Shown: one piece after another, positions 24,567-33,390 of the stretch
How positions within the stretch are numbered: the stretch's first letter is position 1
Layout: every line of letters starts with the position of its first letter
NCBI GenBank assembly: GCA_958407465.1
Contig: CATYIV010000021.1
Location: 1 to 37,010 of the forward strand
Direction of reading: 5' to 3'
Source: an uncultured Collinsella sp.
GTDB lineage: Bacteria; Actinomycetota; Coriobacteriia; Coriobacteriales; Coriobacteriaceae
Length of the DNA stretch: 37,010 bases
Program-made: the position numbers and the translations under genes
The notes under the pieces: model-generated
What the model saw: the letters and a program-made list of their open reading frames with translations, nothing else
Told to the model about the DNA's origin: nothing
The model's database searches: none

Positions 24567-25950
24567 AGAGCTCCACGCTTTCGGCTCCGTTGATGGTTAG
24601 GTTGCGCTCGTAGAAGGCGGTGAGGGCGCGGATGGCGTACATCACGTCGCGTACGCCGCCGGTCTCGTAGATCGAGTGCATGGCAAGCTGCGGCAGGCCC
24701 ACGTCCACGGCATGCATGCTCGCCTGCATATTGGACAGATTGCCGAGCGTGGAGCCGCCGGCCATGTCGCTCTTGTTGGCGAAAGCCTGCGTGGGCACGT
24801 CGGCGTCACCGCAGATAGCCTGGAACACCGCGCGGCTAAAGGCATCGGTGCAGTAGTGCTGGTTGGCTGCCTCCTTGATGACGATACCGCCGTTGAGCAC
24901 CACCTGGTTGCGGGCATCGCACTTCTCGGCGTGGTTAGGGTGCACGGCATGCGCGTTGTCGCAGCTCACGAGCATCGAGGCGGCAAGGGCACGATGGTAC
25001 GACTCGTCGTCAAAGCCCAGCGAGCCGTTAATGCGGCGCAGCGCATCGGCCAAGAACGTCGACATGGCGCCCTGCTTGGTCTCGGAGCCAACCTCCTCGT
25101 TATCAAAGCAGCAGAAGACCGAAACGTCGTGCGCGTTCTCGGCACCCAAAAAAGCCTGCAGCGAGGTGTAGGCGCAGGCCAGGTCGTCGAGCTTGGGCGT
25201 CGAGATAAACTCGTCGGCCCAGCCCCAAATGCGCGCATCCTGACGATTGACCAGGAACAGATCGCGGCCCAGGATCTGCTCGGGCTCAACGTCCAGTTCG
25301 TCAGCGATCAGGGCGTCAAAATCTCCCTGCTTAAGGTCACCGGCGCTGATGAGCGGGCACAGATCAATGGCTCGGTTGGGCGCAAAGCCCTCGTTAACGC
25401 CGCGGTTCATGTGGATGGCAAGGCTCGGGATAATAGCGACCTCGCGCTCGGTGGCAAGCAGGCGGCTCTCAATACGGTCGCCCTCGCGCACCAGCACGCG
25501 GCCCGCGAGCGCCAGTGGGCGATCGAACCAGGTGTAGTCGATCATGCCGCCGTAAGCCTCGGTGTTCAGGCGCAGCGTCTCGACCGCGCCGTCGAGCTCG
25601 GGCACGGCCTTGACCTTAAACGTCGGCGAATCGCTGTGCGACGCCGTCAGTTGAAAATGGTAGTCGCCGGCAACGCCGTCCTCGCCCCACGTAGCAGCCA
25701 AGTCCTCGCCCACCTTAAAGGCAATAACGCTCGAGGTGTTGCGCTGCGTGTAATAGCGACCGCCCGGCTCGATATCCCACGCAGCGTTCTCGGGCAGGTA
25801 GGTAAAGCCCGCCTCGTCGAGTTCGGCCATAATGGTCGCCGCCGTATGGAACATGCTGGGGCATGCCTCGATAAAGTCGATAAGGTCGTTCGCGGCCTCG
25901 ATATCGTCGGCCGTCACATGCGCGCGCTCGGGCGTTTCCTGATCCGTCAT
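24565..25950 (-). CDS. M18 family aminopeptidase
   Basis: 461 residues, cytoplasmic zinc enzyme that removes N-terminal residues (often Asp/Glu) from peptides. Seen: the first metal His in TASHSDSPTF (His105), the bridging Asp in STPKLDDLACAY, the catalytic and metal Glu pair in DNEEVGSETKQGA, SCDNAHAVHPNH and the final His in MHSIYETGG. NKSDMAGGSTLGNLS is also typical of the family. The ATG at 25950 has GGGGAG just upstream; the frame continues upstream to 26061 without a ribosome site and is not family-like there. Divergent from the choloylglycine-hydrolase-like gene. Its stop codon lies inside dispersed repeat C. Confidence 0.92.
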   Translation of the reverse strand: MTDQETPERAHVTADDIEAANDLIDFIEACPSMFHTAATIMAELDEAGFTYLPENAAWDIEPGGRYYTQRNTSSVIAFKVGEDLAATWGEDGVAGDYHFQLTASHSDSPTFKVKAVPELDGAVETLRLNTEAYGGMIDYTWFDRPLALAGRVLVREGDRIESRLLATEREVAIIPSLAIHMNRGVNEGFAPNRAIDLCPLISAGDLKQGDFDALIADELDVEPEQILGRDLFLVNRQDARIWGWADEFISTPKLDDLACAYTSLQAFLGAENAHDVSVFCCFDNEEVGSETKQGAMSTFLADALRRINGSLGFDDESYHRALAASMLVSCDNAHAVHPNHAEKCDARNQVVLNGGIVIKEAANQHYCTDAFSRAVFQAICGDADVPTQAFANKSDMAGGSTLGNLSNMQASMHAVDVGLPQLAMHSIYETGGVRDVMYAIRALTAFYERNLTINGAESVEL

Positions 25951-26111
25951 GCTCTCCCCTTTCGCTGGGTTGATGGTCCCCTCCAGCATACCCCGCCACG
26001 CCAGCACCGCGGTCTTCATTCCATGTTTAATCCCGCGCCGCTCACCAAGTTGAGCCATCATGCCCGCGTTCCTTTTGCGACAATTGCGCTAACAGGACGA
26101 GAGGAGCAGTC

Positions 26112-27197
26112 ATGAAGCCACGTAACATTGCCATCGCCTGCGGTGTCGTGGGAGTCGCCGTCGGCCTTGCCGCCGCCACCGGTATCGTTTATCACAAGCA
26201 AATCAAGTCCGCCGCCTCGCTCAAACGGTTGACCGACTACGCGGATGGCTATGACCTGTACGCAATCGACATCGCCTACGACTACGATCTTGATCGCATC
26301 ATCGCCGCTGGCGTGCGCGACGACCAGGCCTACATCGATGCCGTGGTGGCCCAGGTGCTGCCCGGTGTGCCGGCACATGTCCAGGCACCCCAGTTTGCCT
26401 GCAGCGCTTTTGTCGCCGTAGATGCCGAAGGCCGCGTGCGCACCGGTCGCAATTACGACTTTAAGGACGACACCTCGGCGCTGCTGGTGCGCAATCACCC
26501 GCGCGACGGCTATGCCTCCATCGGGTATGCCGCCCTTAACAACCTGGGCGATAACACTCCGCTTGACTCCGTCGCCGGACGCGCCGCCGCACTCATGGGC
26601 CCGTTTGCCCAGCTCGACGGTGTTAACGAATGCGGCGTATCCATTGCCGTACTCACCCTGGATTCCAAACCCTGTGACCAGGACACGCAGCGTCCCGTCA
26701 TCAATACCTCGCTCGCCATCCGTCTGGTGCTCGACCGTGCCGCCACCACGCAGGAGGCCGTAGACCTGCTTTCTGCCTACGACATGCACGCCATGGCAGG
26801 ACGCGATTACCACTTCTTTATCAACGACGCCGCCGGTGACGCGCGCGTAGTAGAGTGGGATCCGCATGATTCGGACCGCACTTTCAAAGCGACTCCTGTA
26901 CGCCAGGTTACGAACTTCTACGCCTGCTATGGCGACGAAGTGCTGCCCAACCAAAAGAATGGCGAGCTGGGCCATGGTAAAGAGCGCGCCGTCGCAATCG
27001 CCGATGTCCTTGACGCCCATGTCGGTGCCCAAGACGAAACGATTGCCTGGGAAGCCCTGCGCGCCGCAGCGCAAGAGCCCAATCCGGAAGACATCACCAG
27101 CAATACGCAATGGTCGGTCGTCTTTGACAATACCGAACCCGCCGCCGCTATTACACTGCGCCGTCACTGGGGCGACGTCGACGCCTTCGCGCTGTAA
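26112..27197 (+). CDS. Linear amide C-N hydrolase (choloylglycine hydrolase-like), membrane-anchored
   Basis: 361 residues, Ntn-hydrolase superfamily. Relatives split linear amides such as conjugated bile acids, penicillin V or N-acyl ethanolamines. A signal anchor (residues 6-26) puts the enzyme outside the membrane. Seen: the likely nucleophile Cys97 in FACSAFVAVDAEG, then GRNYDF with Arg113 and Asp116, VNECGVSIAVL, INDAAGDARVVEWDP and the C-terminal TQWSVVFD. In Ntn enzymes the nucleophile must be N-terminal. Here 96 residues precede it, so autoproteolytic removal of a propeptide including the anchor is expected, as in acid ceramidase or NAAA-type enzymes; classic bile salt hydrolases start at Cys2. 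A GAGAGGAG site precedes the ATG. Substrate undetermined. Confidence 0.8.
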   Translation: MKPRNIAIACGVVGVAVGLAAATGIVYHKQIKSAASLKRLTDYADGYDLYAIDIAYDYDLDRIIAAGVRDDQAYIDAVVAQVLPGVPAHVQAPQFACSAFVAVDAEGRVRTGRNYDFKDDTSALLVRNHPRDGYASIGYAALNNLGDNTPLDSVAGRAAALMGPFAQLDGVNECGVSIAVLTLDSKPCDQDTQRPVINTSLAIRLVLDRAATTQEAVDLLSAYDMHAMAGRDYHFFINDAAGDARVVEWDPHDSDRTFKATPVRQVTNFYACYGDEVLPNQKNGELGHGKERAVAIADVLDAHVGAQDETIAWEALRAAAQEPNPEDITSNTQWSVVFDNTEPAAAITLRRHWGDVDAFAL

Positions 27198-27266
27198 GGA
27201 GCCAGGCCCGTCGACCTTACGCTCGCCTGACGTTGCTTACATTTCTATACGCTTGAGCTAACACGT

Positions 27267-27318
27267 TTTACCCCCGTATCAACAATGTGCGGGGGTAAAC
27301 TTATGCGCATGTTATAAC
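27267..27318 (+). promoter_or_regulatory. Hairpin and extended -10 promoter upstream of pfkA
   Basis: TTTACCCCCG (27267-27276) and CGGGGGTAAA (27290-27299) form a perfect 10-bp stem with a 13-base loop. Eleven bases on, TGTTATAAC (27310-27318) matches an extended -10 element. No -35 fits. The hairpin may end the upstream transcript, though no T-run follows, or affect promoter access. Confidence 0.4.
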
Positions 27319-27337
27319 TTGCCCGGAAGGATTCATC

Positions 27338-28417
27338 ATGCTTAGGATCGGTCTTCTTACCAGTGGCGGCGACTGTCAGGCGCTCAACGCCACCATGCGC
27401 GGCATTGTCAAAACGCTTATGACCAATAGCGAAGAACCTATCGAGATCTATGGCTTTGAGGACGGCTACCAGGGCCTTATCTACAGCAGGTTCCGTGTCA
27501 TGACGCCCGCCGATTTTAGCGGCATCCTTACCCGTGGCGGCACTATTCTGGGCACAAGCCGTACGCCGTTCAAGCGCCTGGATATTCCCGAGGCCGACGG
27601 CGTCGAGAAGGTGCCGGCAATGGTCCACACCTATCATAAGCTGCAGCTCGACTGCCTGTTTATGCTGGGCGGCAACGGCTCCACCAAGACCGCCAACCGT
27701 CTGCGCGAAGAGGGCCTCAACGTTATCGCCCTGCCTAAGACCATCGATAACGACACCTGGGGCACCGAGTTGACGTTTGGCTTTACGAGCGCCATCGACG
27801 TCGCCACCAAGTGCATCGACGACATCCACACCACCGCCTCGAGTCACGGCCGCGTGTTCGTTATCGAGATCATGGGTCACAAGGTTGGCTGGATTCCGCT
27901 GTACGCCGGCGTCGCGGGCGGCGCGGACGTCATTCTGATTCCCGAGATCCCCTACGACATGGACAACGTCATCAAGACTATCGAGCATCGCATGGAGACC
28001 GGCAGCCGCTTTACCATCGTGGCCGTCGCCGAGGGCGCTATCTCCAAGGAGGACGCGGCGCTGTCCAAGAAGGAGTACAAGAAGAAGCTCGCCGAGCGTA
28101 CGAGCCCGTCGATCGTCTACGACATCGCCAAGGAGATTGAGGCCAAGACCGGTCGCGAGACCCGCGTCGCCATCCCCGGTCACACGCAGCGCGGTGGCCA
28201 GCCCGACGCCCAGGACCGCATCTTTGCGACCCAGTGCGGCGTCGAGGCCGCGCTTGGCTGCCTGCGCGGCGAGTTTGGCTACATGATTGCCCTGCGCGAC
28301 GGCAAGATGTGTCACATGCCGCTCGAGGAGGTCGCCGGCAAGCTCAAGTTTGTCGACCCCCAGAGCGATCTGGTGCGCGAGGCCAAGGCGTTGGGCATCA
28401 GCTTCGGCGACGAATAG
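27338..28417 (+). CDS. pfkA: 6-phosphofructokinase, group with Gly/Lys signature
   Basis: 359 residues; phosphorylates fructose 6-phosphate in glycolysis. Seen: LTSGGDCQALNATMRG (7-22), the phosphate-donor loop MLGGNGSTKTA (109-119), the catalytic loop LPKTIDND (132-139), TFGFTSA, EIMGHKVGW, the substrate residues PEIPYD and PGHTQRGGQPDAQD. Relative to E. coli PfkA, position 104 is Gly (Gly114, ATP-type) and position 124 is Lys (Lys134, as in PPi enzymes and actinobacterial ATP enzymes), so the donor is most likely ATP. Asn113 stands where E. coli has Asp103 (Mg-binding), which leaves some doubt. GGAAGG lies before the ATG. The last codons and the stop form part of nested palindrome 2. Confidence 0.9.
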   Translation: MLRIGLLTSGGDCQALNATMRGIVKTLMTNSEEPIEIYGFEDGYQGLIYSRFRVMTPADFSGILTRGGTILGTSRTPFKRLDIPEADGVEKVPAMVHTYHKLQLDCLFMLGGNGSTKTANRLREEGLNVIALPKTIDNDTWGTELTFGFTSAIDVATKCIDDIHTTASSHGRVFVIEIMGHKVGWIPLYAGVAGGADVILIPEIPYDMDNVIKTIEHRMETGSRFTIVAVAEGAISKEDAALSKKEYKKKLAERTSPSIVYDIAKEIEAKTGRETRVAIPGHTQRGGQPDAQDRIFATQCGVEAALGCLRGEFGYMIALRDGKMCHMPLEEVAGKLKFVDPQSDLVREAKALGISFGDE

Positions 28418-28591
28418 CCTCGGCTGGAACCGCCCCCATCGGAGGCCCCAGGGCCTACCTCCCAAATCGTCCTCGGACATGTCAGGACCCCGCCGTGCGC
28501 TTCGCGCGGCGGGGTCCTTCCGTCCTGCGGAAAGATTTGGGAGGTAGGCCCTGGGGCCTCCTGCGGTAACTAGGAAGGCCGAGGCTATTCG
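28411..28591. repeat. Nested palindrome 2 (181 bp)
   Basis: Three stems nested with equal internal loops. Outer: CGAATAGCCTCGGC (28411-28424) with 28578-28591, 14 bp. Middle: 28441-28468 with 28534-28561, 28 bp perfect. Inner: 28485-28499 with 28503-28517, 15 bp with one mismatch/G-U, loop CTT. The internal loops are 16/16 and 16/16 bases. The outer stem includes the last two codons and stop of pfkA. The extreme stability and symmetry exceed a usual terminator and no T-run follows. Confidence 0.88.
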
Positions 28592-28623
28592 CCTTCTTGC
28601 TGCGGATGCCTGGTCTGAAATTC

Positions 28624-28690
28624 AGTTGCGGTGAAATAGTTCCTGCTTAGCCCGCAAATGGCTGAATTTAGGAACTATTCCACCGCAATT
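28624..28690. repeat. 67-bp palindromic element, copy 2
   Basis: Arms 28624-28643 and 28671-28690 (GTTGCGGTGAAATAGTTCC core) flank a 27-base loop, the same sizes as copy 1 at 22240-22306. Arms match copy 1 except for a few bases, one of them a paired change. The loop is different and has its own TTAGCC/GGCTGA pairing. The remaining sequence to 28876 holds no gene; GCTACCGG occurs twice (near 28770 and 28815). Confidence 0.85.
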
Positions 28691-28876
28691 TACTGAGTGG
28701 GAGCTCTTGGCTGCTACTTGCATTGACATTTGTCCTAAAATGGCTGGTCGTTAGGGGTTGCTACCGGTAGTTGCGGTAGGGTTTGAGCAGATTCTAACTA
28801 GAAATGGTGGTCGCTACCGGCTGTTCACGACATACTCGGCTCATTCGATTACGGTCGCCACATGAAAGGAACTACC

Positions 28877-29812
28877 ATGGATCTTGCGATGGCGCAGCGC
28901 CTCGTCAATCGCCGCAAGGCTGCCGGGCTTTCTCAGGAGGCGCTTGCCGCCCAGCTGGGTGTGAGTCGTCAGGCTGTCAGTAAATGGGAGCGCAGCGAAT
29001 CCTCGCCCGATACCGATAACCTTATTGCGCTCGCTGCGCTGTATGGCGTGTCGCTGGATGAGCTGTTGTATGGGGAGGCGGTGGATAGCGCTGACGACTC
29101 GCAGTCTGATGATGAAGCACAGGACAGCGACGCCGGCACCAAAGCTTCAGATGAGGCTGAAGAGGCTGAGGCTTCTACTGAGCACGCTGATTGCAGCGAT
29201 AAGCCACTTGTCGATATTTCCCTCGCGCGCGGCATCCACGTTATTGATCCCAACAAGGGCGAAGAGGTTCATGTTGGCTGGAGTGGCATCCATGTGGCTA
29301 ACAAGCGCAAGGGTGAAGAGGTCCATGTGGGGCCAGGCGGATTGCATATCGATACGCTTGAGGACGATGGACATAGCGTGCATACCAATGACGACGGCAC
29401 CGTCACCATCGACGGCGAGACGTTTTCCAGCTGGAAGGAGGCACACGACAAGCTCGACCATCATGGCAAGCATTTCCGCACCAAGGTCGGACGTGCATGG
29501 AACAAATTCCCCTTCCCCGCACTTGTCACTCTCGCCTATCTGGTGCTCGGCATTGTCTACGGCACATGGGGCATGGGGCTTTTCCTCGTCTTTTTGGTTC
29601 CCGTCTACTACGCGATTGGTGACTTTATCGATCGACGCCATTTGTCAAAGCTCATTGAATGCGTCTATCCAGCAGCCGCCATTGCATGGTTTCTCTATAT
29701 GTGGCTTTGCCTGGGGCAGCCCCATCCCGCATGGGCCATCCTCATCACGATTCCCGTCATAAAGGCGCTCATGCGCTGGTGCCGCAAACAATGGAAGCAC
29801 CGCAAGCAATAG
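28877..29812 (+). CDS. XRE-family HTH protein with C-terminal membrane domain
   Basis: 311 residues from the ATG at 28877, chosen because AAAGGA lies 6 bases upstream; an ATG at 28862 has no site. Domains: an XRE helix-turn-helix (about 1-62; LSQEALAAQLGVSRQAVSKW, then SLDELLYGE), an acidic Ser/Asp/Glu linker (65-108), a His/Val-rich segment with two near-identical 19-residue units (GIHVIDPNKGEEVHVG and GIHVANKRKGEEVHVG) followed by a third partial LHIDTLEDDG, then about four membrane helices (from about 205) and a basic C-terminus. It is thus a membrane-tethered putative DNA-binding protein; its target and signal are unknown. Convergent with the FtsX permease gene. Confidence 0.85.
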   Translation: MDLAMAQRLVNRRKAAGLSQEALAAQLGVSRQAVSKWERSESSPDTDNLIALAALYGVSLDELLYGEAVDSADDSQSDDEAQDSDAGTKASDEAEEAEASTEHADCSDKPLVDISLARGIHVIDPNKGEEVHVGWSGIHVANKRKGEEVHVGPGGLHIDTLEDDGHSVHTNDDGTVTIDGETFSSWKEAHDKLDHHGKHFRTKVGRAWNKFPFPALVTLAYLVLGIVYGTWGMGLFLVFLVPVYYAIGDFIDRRHLSKLIECVYPAAAIAWFLYMWLCLGQPHPAWAILITIPVIKALMRWCRKQWKHRKQ

Positions 29813-29828
29813 ATGTGGCGTTTGCCCA

Positions 29829-29869
29829 GATAAAACCTGCCAAAACAAACCTGTCCCTTTTTGGCAGGC
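29829..29869. repeat. Dispersed ~40-bp stem-loop repeat, copy D
   Basis: GATAAAACCTGCC-AAAACAAACCTGTCCC-TTTTTGGCAGGC. The CCTGCCAAAA/TTTTGGCAGG stem is perfect. It lies between convergent genes and its end meets the stop codon (29871-29869) of the permease gene. The preceding CCCAGATAAAA is shared with copy C. Confidence 0.85.
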
Positions 29870-32634
29870 TACTCGGCGCTCTTGAGGGCGCCGACCATGT
29901 CGATCTTGTTGAGCGTTCGGTTGGTGACGAGGTTGACGATAAACGTAAAGACAAAGGAAAGCACTACGGCGAGCACATAACTCAGCGGCTCGACCTCAAC
30001 GTCAAAGTAGAGCGACGGCATCTGCAGAATGTACGTAAAGCTCTCGGCCAGCAGGCTACCCAGCGGCACGCCCAGCGCGGCGCCAATCGCCGTGAGGATC
30101 AACGTCTCCTTGTTGACGTAGTGGTGCACCTCGCCACGGCGGAAGCCCAGCACCTTGATGGTCGCCAGCTCGCGCTCGCGCTCGGAGATGTTGGTGTTGG
30201 ACAGCGTAAACACCACCACAAACGACAGGCACGCCGCCATAAAGGTCACAAGTACCACGACGGAATTGATGATAGTGAAGTTCGCCTCATAATTTTCCCA
30301 ATGCTCGGCCGTGCTCGAGATGGTGAGCCAACCGTCGCTCTTAAGCTTCTTGCTAAACGCAATCTGGTCAGAAGATGAGCCCTTAAGCAGCGCAAAGATG
30401 CCGTTAAGACGCGCGCTTCGGTCGAACGCGCGCTCATAGGTGCTCTGCGTCATATAGAGCGTGTTGCCCAGATAGTTGAGCGAAATGTCGCTAACCTTGA
30501 CCTTGGCGACGTTGAGCGACGAATCCTGGACGTGTGCTGTGTCGCCCGGCTGAATCCCCAGCACCAGTTGCGAGCTCTTGCTCAAGTACACGTCCCCGTC
30601 ACGCAAGGCGAGCGGTTCTTTGGACTCATCCTCCAGGCGCACGTAGTCACCCAAGTCACCCGTGCGGTCGTCGGGAATCACAATGAGCTGTACGGTCTCG
30701 CTCTTGCCGCCAAACGTAAAAGTGACGTTGTCGGTCATGATCGGCAGCGTCGAAGTCACGGTCACGTCGGAATCCTTGGCCGCGCTTCGCTCGTCGAGCG
30801 CCGCGCACGTCTGCGTAAAGTCATCGGGATTGGCAACCGCCAGCAGGTCATAGCGCGTGATATGCCCGTACTGTTTGGGCGAAAGCGCCACCGACGTATC
30901 GCGGATGCCCATGCCGCAGATCACGAGCGCCGTGCAGCCGGCGATACCGAAGATGGTCATAAGGGCACGCTTTTTGTAGCGGAACAGGTTACGCGCTGCC
31001 ACCTTGTTCAAAAAGCCCATGCGGTGCCAGATAAAGCCGATGCGCTCAAGCAAGATGCGCGAGCCGGCACGCGGCGCCTTGGGGCGCATGAGCGAAGCCG
31101 GCGTCTCGGCCATCTCGTGGCGGCAGGCGATAATCGTGGCGCCCACCACGCCCACGGCAAACAGCGCAACCGACACGAGCGACGACACGATGTCGTACGA
31201 AAGCAGCATCTGGGGCAGAGAGTACATGTCATCGAACACCGTAAACAGGAACAGCGGCAGCCCCACAAAGCCGATGATGTTGCCGAGCACGCCGCCGATC
31301 AGACAAGCCCACAGCGCATAGTCCACGTATTTGGACAGGATACGCCCGCGTGAATAGCCGAGCGCCTTGTACAGGCCAATGAGCGTGCGCTCCTCCTCGA
31401 CCATACGTGTGGCGGTGGTAAGGCTGATGAGCACGGCGACGATAAAGAAGATGAACGGGAACACCGTGGCGATGGCCTCAATTGACGAGCTATCGCTTTC
31501 CACGCTCGAGTAGCTTGCGATATTGCCGCGGTCCTGGATGTACCAGGTGCATTCGCCTAGGTCGGAAAGCTCGGCGCGGGCATCGGCAAAATGCTGGTCG
31601 GCGGCGGCGCGGCGCTGGTCCAGGTCGGCTTGCGCCTGCACACGCTCCTCGCTGCCCTCTGTCATGCGGTTGATGTTATCCTGCTCGATCCCAAAGAGCA
31701 TGGCGGCCTGGCGCTCGGCCGCATCCAAGCTTGCCGGCGTGTCGACCGTCAGCTCCTGAGCGCGCGCCTTCTCACGCTCCTCGCGGATCTTCTCGATATT
31801 GCCCTTGGCCTCATTAATCTTTGCCGCGTAGGCATCCGAATAGGAGTTGAGGCTCTTGGCCCCCTCGACGATCACGTGGACCGCGGAGTAGGAAGAAGAT
31901 GCCGCGGCATCCTCGCTCACATAGAACTTATAGTCCGCAGTCGAAGCAGCGCGAAAGGCGTTGACTGTCGAGTCGGAGCTCACATCAGTAGGATCGAGAA
32001 CCTCGGCCGTAATGGTGTAATCGCCCGCAGCAAACTGGTCCTTGGCGCTTTGGTTCGACGAGCTCGCATCATTGGCGGCAAAACTCACCGTATCGCCGAG
32101 CTTTTTGCCCGAAGCCTTCAGGAATTTCGAAGTCACCGCGACCTCGCCGGCGCTCTCGGGCAAATCGCCGCTCACCAGCACCGGTTGATCGATATTCTCT
32201 TTGGAAAGGCTCTGCACGACTACGCGCTCGCGCGTGGTACCAACGGCGGTATAGGCAGTCTCGGTATAGATGCCCTCGGCCGTCTCGACGCCATCGACCT
32301 CTTGGATCGCAGCAAGATCGTCGCGCGTAAGACCATAGGTCGACTGCACGTTGATGTCATAAACATTCTGCTGGTCAAAGTAAGCGTCGACCGAATCGCA
32401 CAGATCCTCGCAACCCGCCTTAAGACCGCACATCACACTCACGCCGAGCGCGGTGATGACCACGATGGACAAGAAGCGCTTAAGACTGCCTCGGATTGTG
32501 CGGTAGATGCCACGGCGAAACACCGCCGGCACCATATCGTTTGAGCTTTGGGCAGTGCGGTAGGTCGTAAAATCCTGCTCGCGCTCCGTGTTCTGCGCGT
32601 CGCGGCGTAGGCTGTTTTGGCGATCCTGATTCAT
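29869..32634 (-). CDS. ABC transporter permease with two FtsX domains
   Basis: 921 residues from the ATG at 32634; a GTG at 32646 inside the upstream gene is an alternative. First helix near residues 40-65 (RFLSIVVITALGVSVMCGL), then a MacB-like periplasmic domain (70-390) with a charged, probably coiled-coil stretch (EAKGNIEKIREEREKARAQE, about 285-360). An FtsX domain of three helices follows (FPFIFFIVAVLISLTTATRM onward, 390-515), a second half begins near 540 (NLFRYKKRALMTIFGIAG), a second extracellular region, and a final FtsX domain (about 780-915, SNTNISERERELATIKVLGF). Such permeases act as mechanotransmitters or exporters of lipids, peptides or antibiotics, not importers. It starts 5 bases after the ATPase stop, so they form one complex. 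The stop meets repeat D. Confidence 0.88.
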   Translation of the reverse strand: MNQDRQNSLRRDAQNTEREQDFTTYRTAQSSNDMVPAVFRRGIYRTIRGSLKRFLSIVVITALGVSVMCGLKAGCEDLCDSVDAYFDQQNVYDINVQSTYGLTRDDLAAIQEVDGVETAEGIYTETAYTAVGTTRERVVVQSLSKENIDQPVLVSGDLPESAGEVAVTSKFLKASGKKLGDTVSFAANDASSSNQSAKDQFAAGDYTITAEVLDPTDVSSDSTVNAFRAASTADYKFYVSEDAAASSSYSAVHVIVEGAKSLNSYSDAYAAKINEAKGNIEKIREEREKARAQELTVDTPASLDAAERQAAMLFGIEQDNINRMTEGSEERVQAQADLDQRRAAADQHFADARAELSDLGECTWYIQDRGNIASYSSVESDSSSIEAIATVFPFIFFIVAVLISLTTATRMVEEERTLIGLYKALGYSRGRILSKYVDYALWACLIGGVLGNIIGFVGLPLFLFTVFDDMYSLPQMLLSYDIVSSLVSVALFAVGVVGATIIACRHEMAETPASLMRPKAPRAGSRILLERIGFIWHRMGFLNKVAARNLFRYKKRALMTIFGIAGCTALVICGMGIRDTSVALSPKQYGHITRYDLLAVANPDDFTQTCAALDERSAAKDSDVTVTSTLPIMTDNVTFTFGGKSETVQLIVIPDDRTGDLGDYVRLEDESKEPLALRDGDVYLSKSSQLVLGIQPGDTAHVQDSSLNVAKVKVSDISLNYLGNTLYMTQSTYERAFDRSARLNGIFALLKGSSSDQIAFSKKLKSDGWLTISSTAEHWENYEANFTIINSVVVLVTFMAACLSFVVVFTLSNTNISERERELATIKVLGFRRGEVHHYVNKETLILTAIGAALGVPLGSLLAESFTYILQMPSLYFDVEVEPLSYVLAVVLSFVFTFIVNLVTNRTLNKIDMVGALKSAE

Positions 32635-32639
32635 GGGCA

Positions 32640-33341
32640 CTACCACTCGATTGTCTCGATCGGCACGGGATTTTGCTGGACCGTCTCGCTCTCCACGCGA
32701 CCACTCTTAAAGCGGATCAGGCGATCGGCCATGGGCGCGAGCGCGGAGTTGTGCGTGATGATGATGACCGTAATGCCCTGCTTGCGGCAGGTATCCTGCA
32801 GCAGCTGCAAGATCTGCTTGCCGGTTTTATAGTCGAGTGCGCCCGTGGGCTCGTCGCACAGGAGCAACTTGGGGTTTTTGGCCAGCGCGCGGGCGATGGA
32901 CACACGCTGCTGCTCGCCGCCCGAAAGCTGCGCCGGAAAGTTGCCCAGGCGCTCGCCCAGGCCAACCTGACGAAGCGTTTGCCCGGCATCGAGCGAATCG
33001 GGGCAGATTTGCGCCGCGAGCTCAACGTTTTCGAGCGCCGTCAGGTTGGGGACCAGATTGTAGAACTGGAAGACAAAGCCGACGTCGGCGCGGCGGTATT
33101 CCACGAGCTGCGCCTCGTTGGCGGAGCTCACGTCGCGCCCGTCCACCGTTACGGTGCCGGAGGTTACCGTGTCCATGCCGCCCAGGATGTTGAGCGCCGT
33201 GGTCTTGCCGGCACCCGAGGCGCCCAGGATAATGGCGAGCTCACCGCGCTCGACCGTAAAACTCGCACCGTCGAGTGCGTGAATGCGGGCGTCGCCCTCG
33301 CCGTATGCTTTGATGACGTCTTTGAATTCGATATAGGCCAT
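32640..33341 (-). CDS. ABC transporter ATP-binding protein (LolD/MacB-type)
   Basis: 233 residues. Seen: Walker [10 protein letters not shown] (40-48), Q-loop [20 protein letters not shown], signature [15 protein letters not shown], Walker [13 protein letters not shown] and H-loop [23 protein letters not shown] and DEPTGALD are typical of the ATPases that pair with FtsX-type permeases. A GGGAATTG site precedes the ATG. Partner of the downstream permease. Upstream it is separated from the sensor kinase gene by 85 bases that contain dispersed repeat E, so ABC expression may be partly uncoupled from the two-component genes. Confidence 0.92.
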   Translation of the reverse strand: MAYIEFKDVIKAYGEGDARIHALDGASFTVERGELAIILGASGAGKTTALNILGGMDTVTSGTVTVDGRDVSSANEAQLVEYRRADVGFVFQFYNLVPNLTALENVELAAQICPDSLDAGQTLRQVGLGERLGNFPAQLSGGEQQRVSIARALAKNPKLLLCDEPTGALDYKTGKQILQLLQDTCRKQGITVIIITHNSALAPMADRLIRFKSGRVESETVQQNPVPIETIEW

Positions 33342-33390
33342 CGATCAATTCCCATCTGGTCGGATAACTCTTTAGTATTACCCATTTCGC

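Noticed and set aside
27267..27299. Riboswitch upstream of pfkA
   Set aside because: Only a simple 10-bp hairpin is visible, upstream of the likely -10 element, so it would not be in the mRNA leader.
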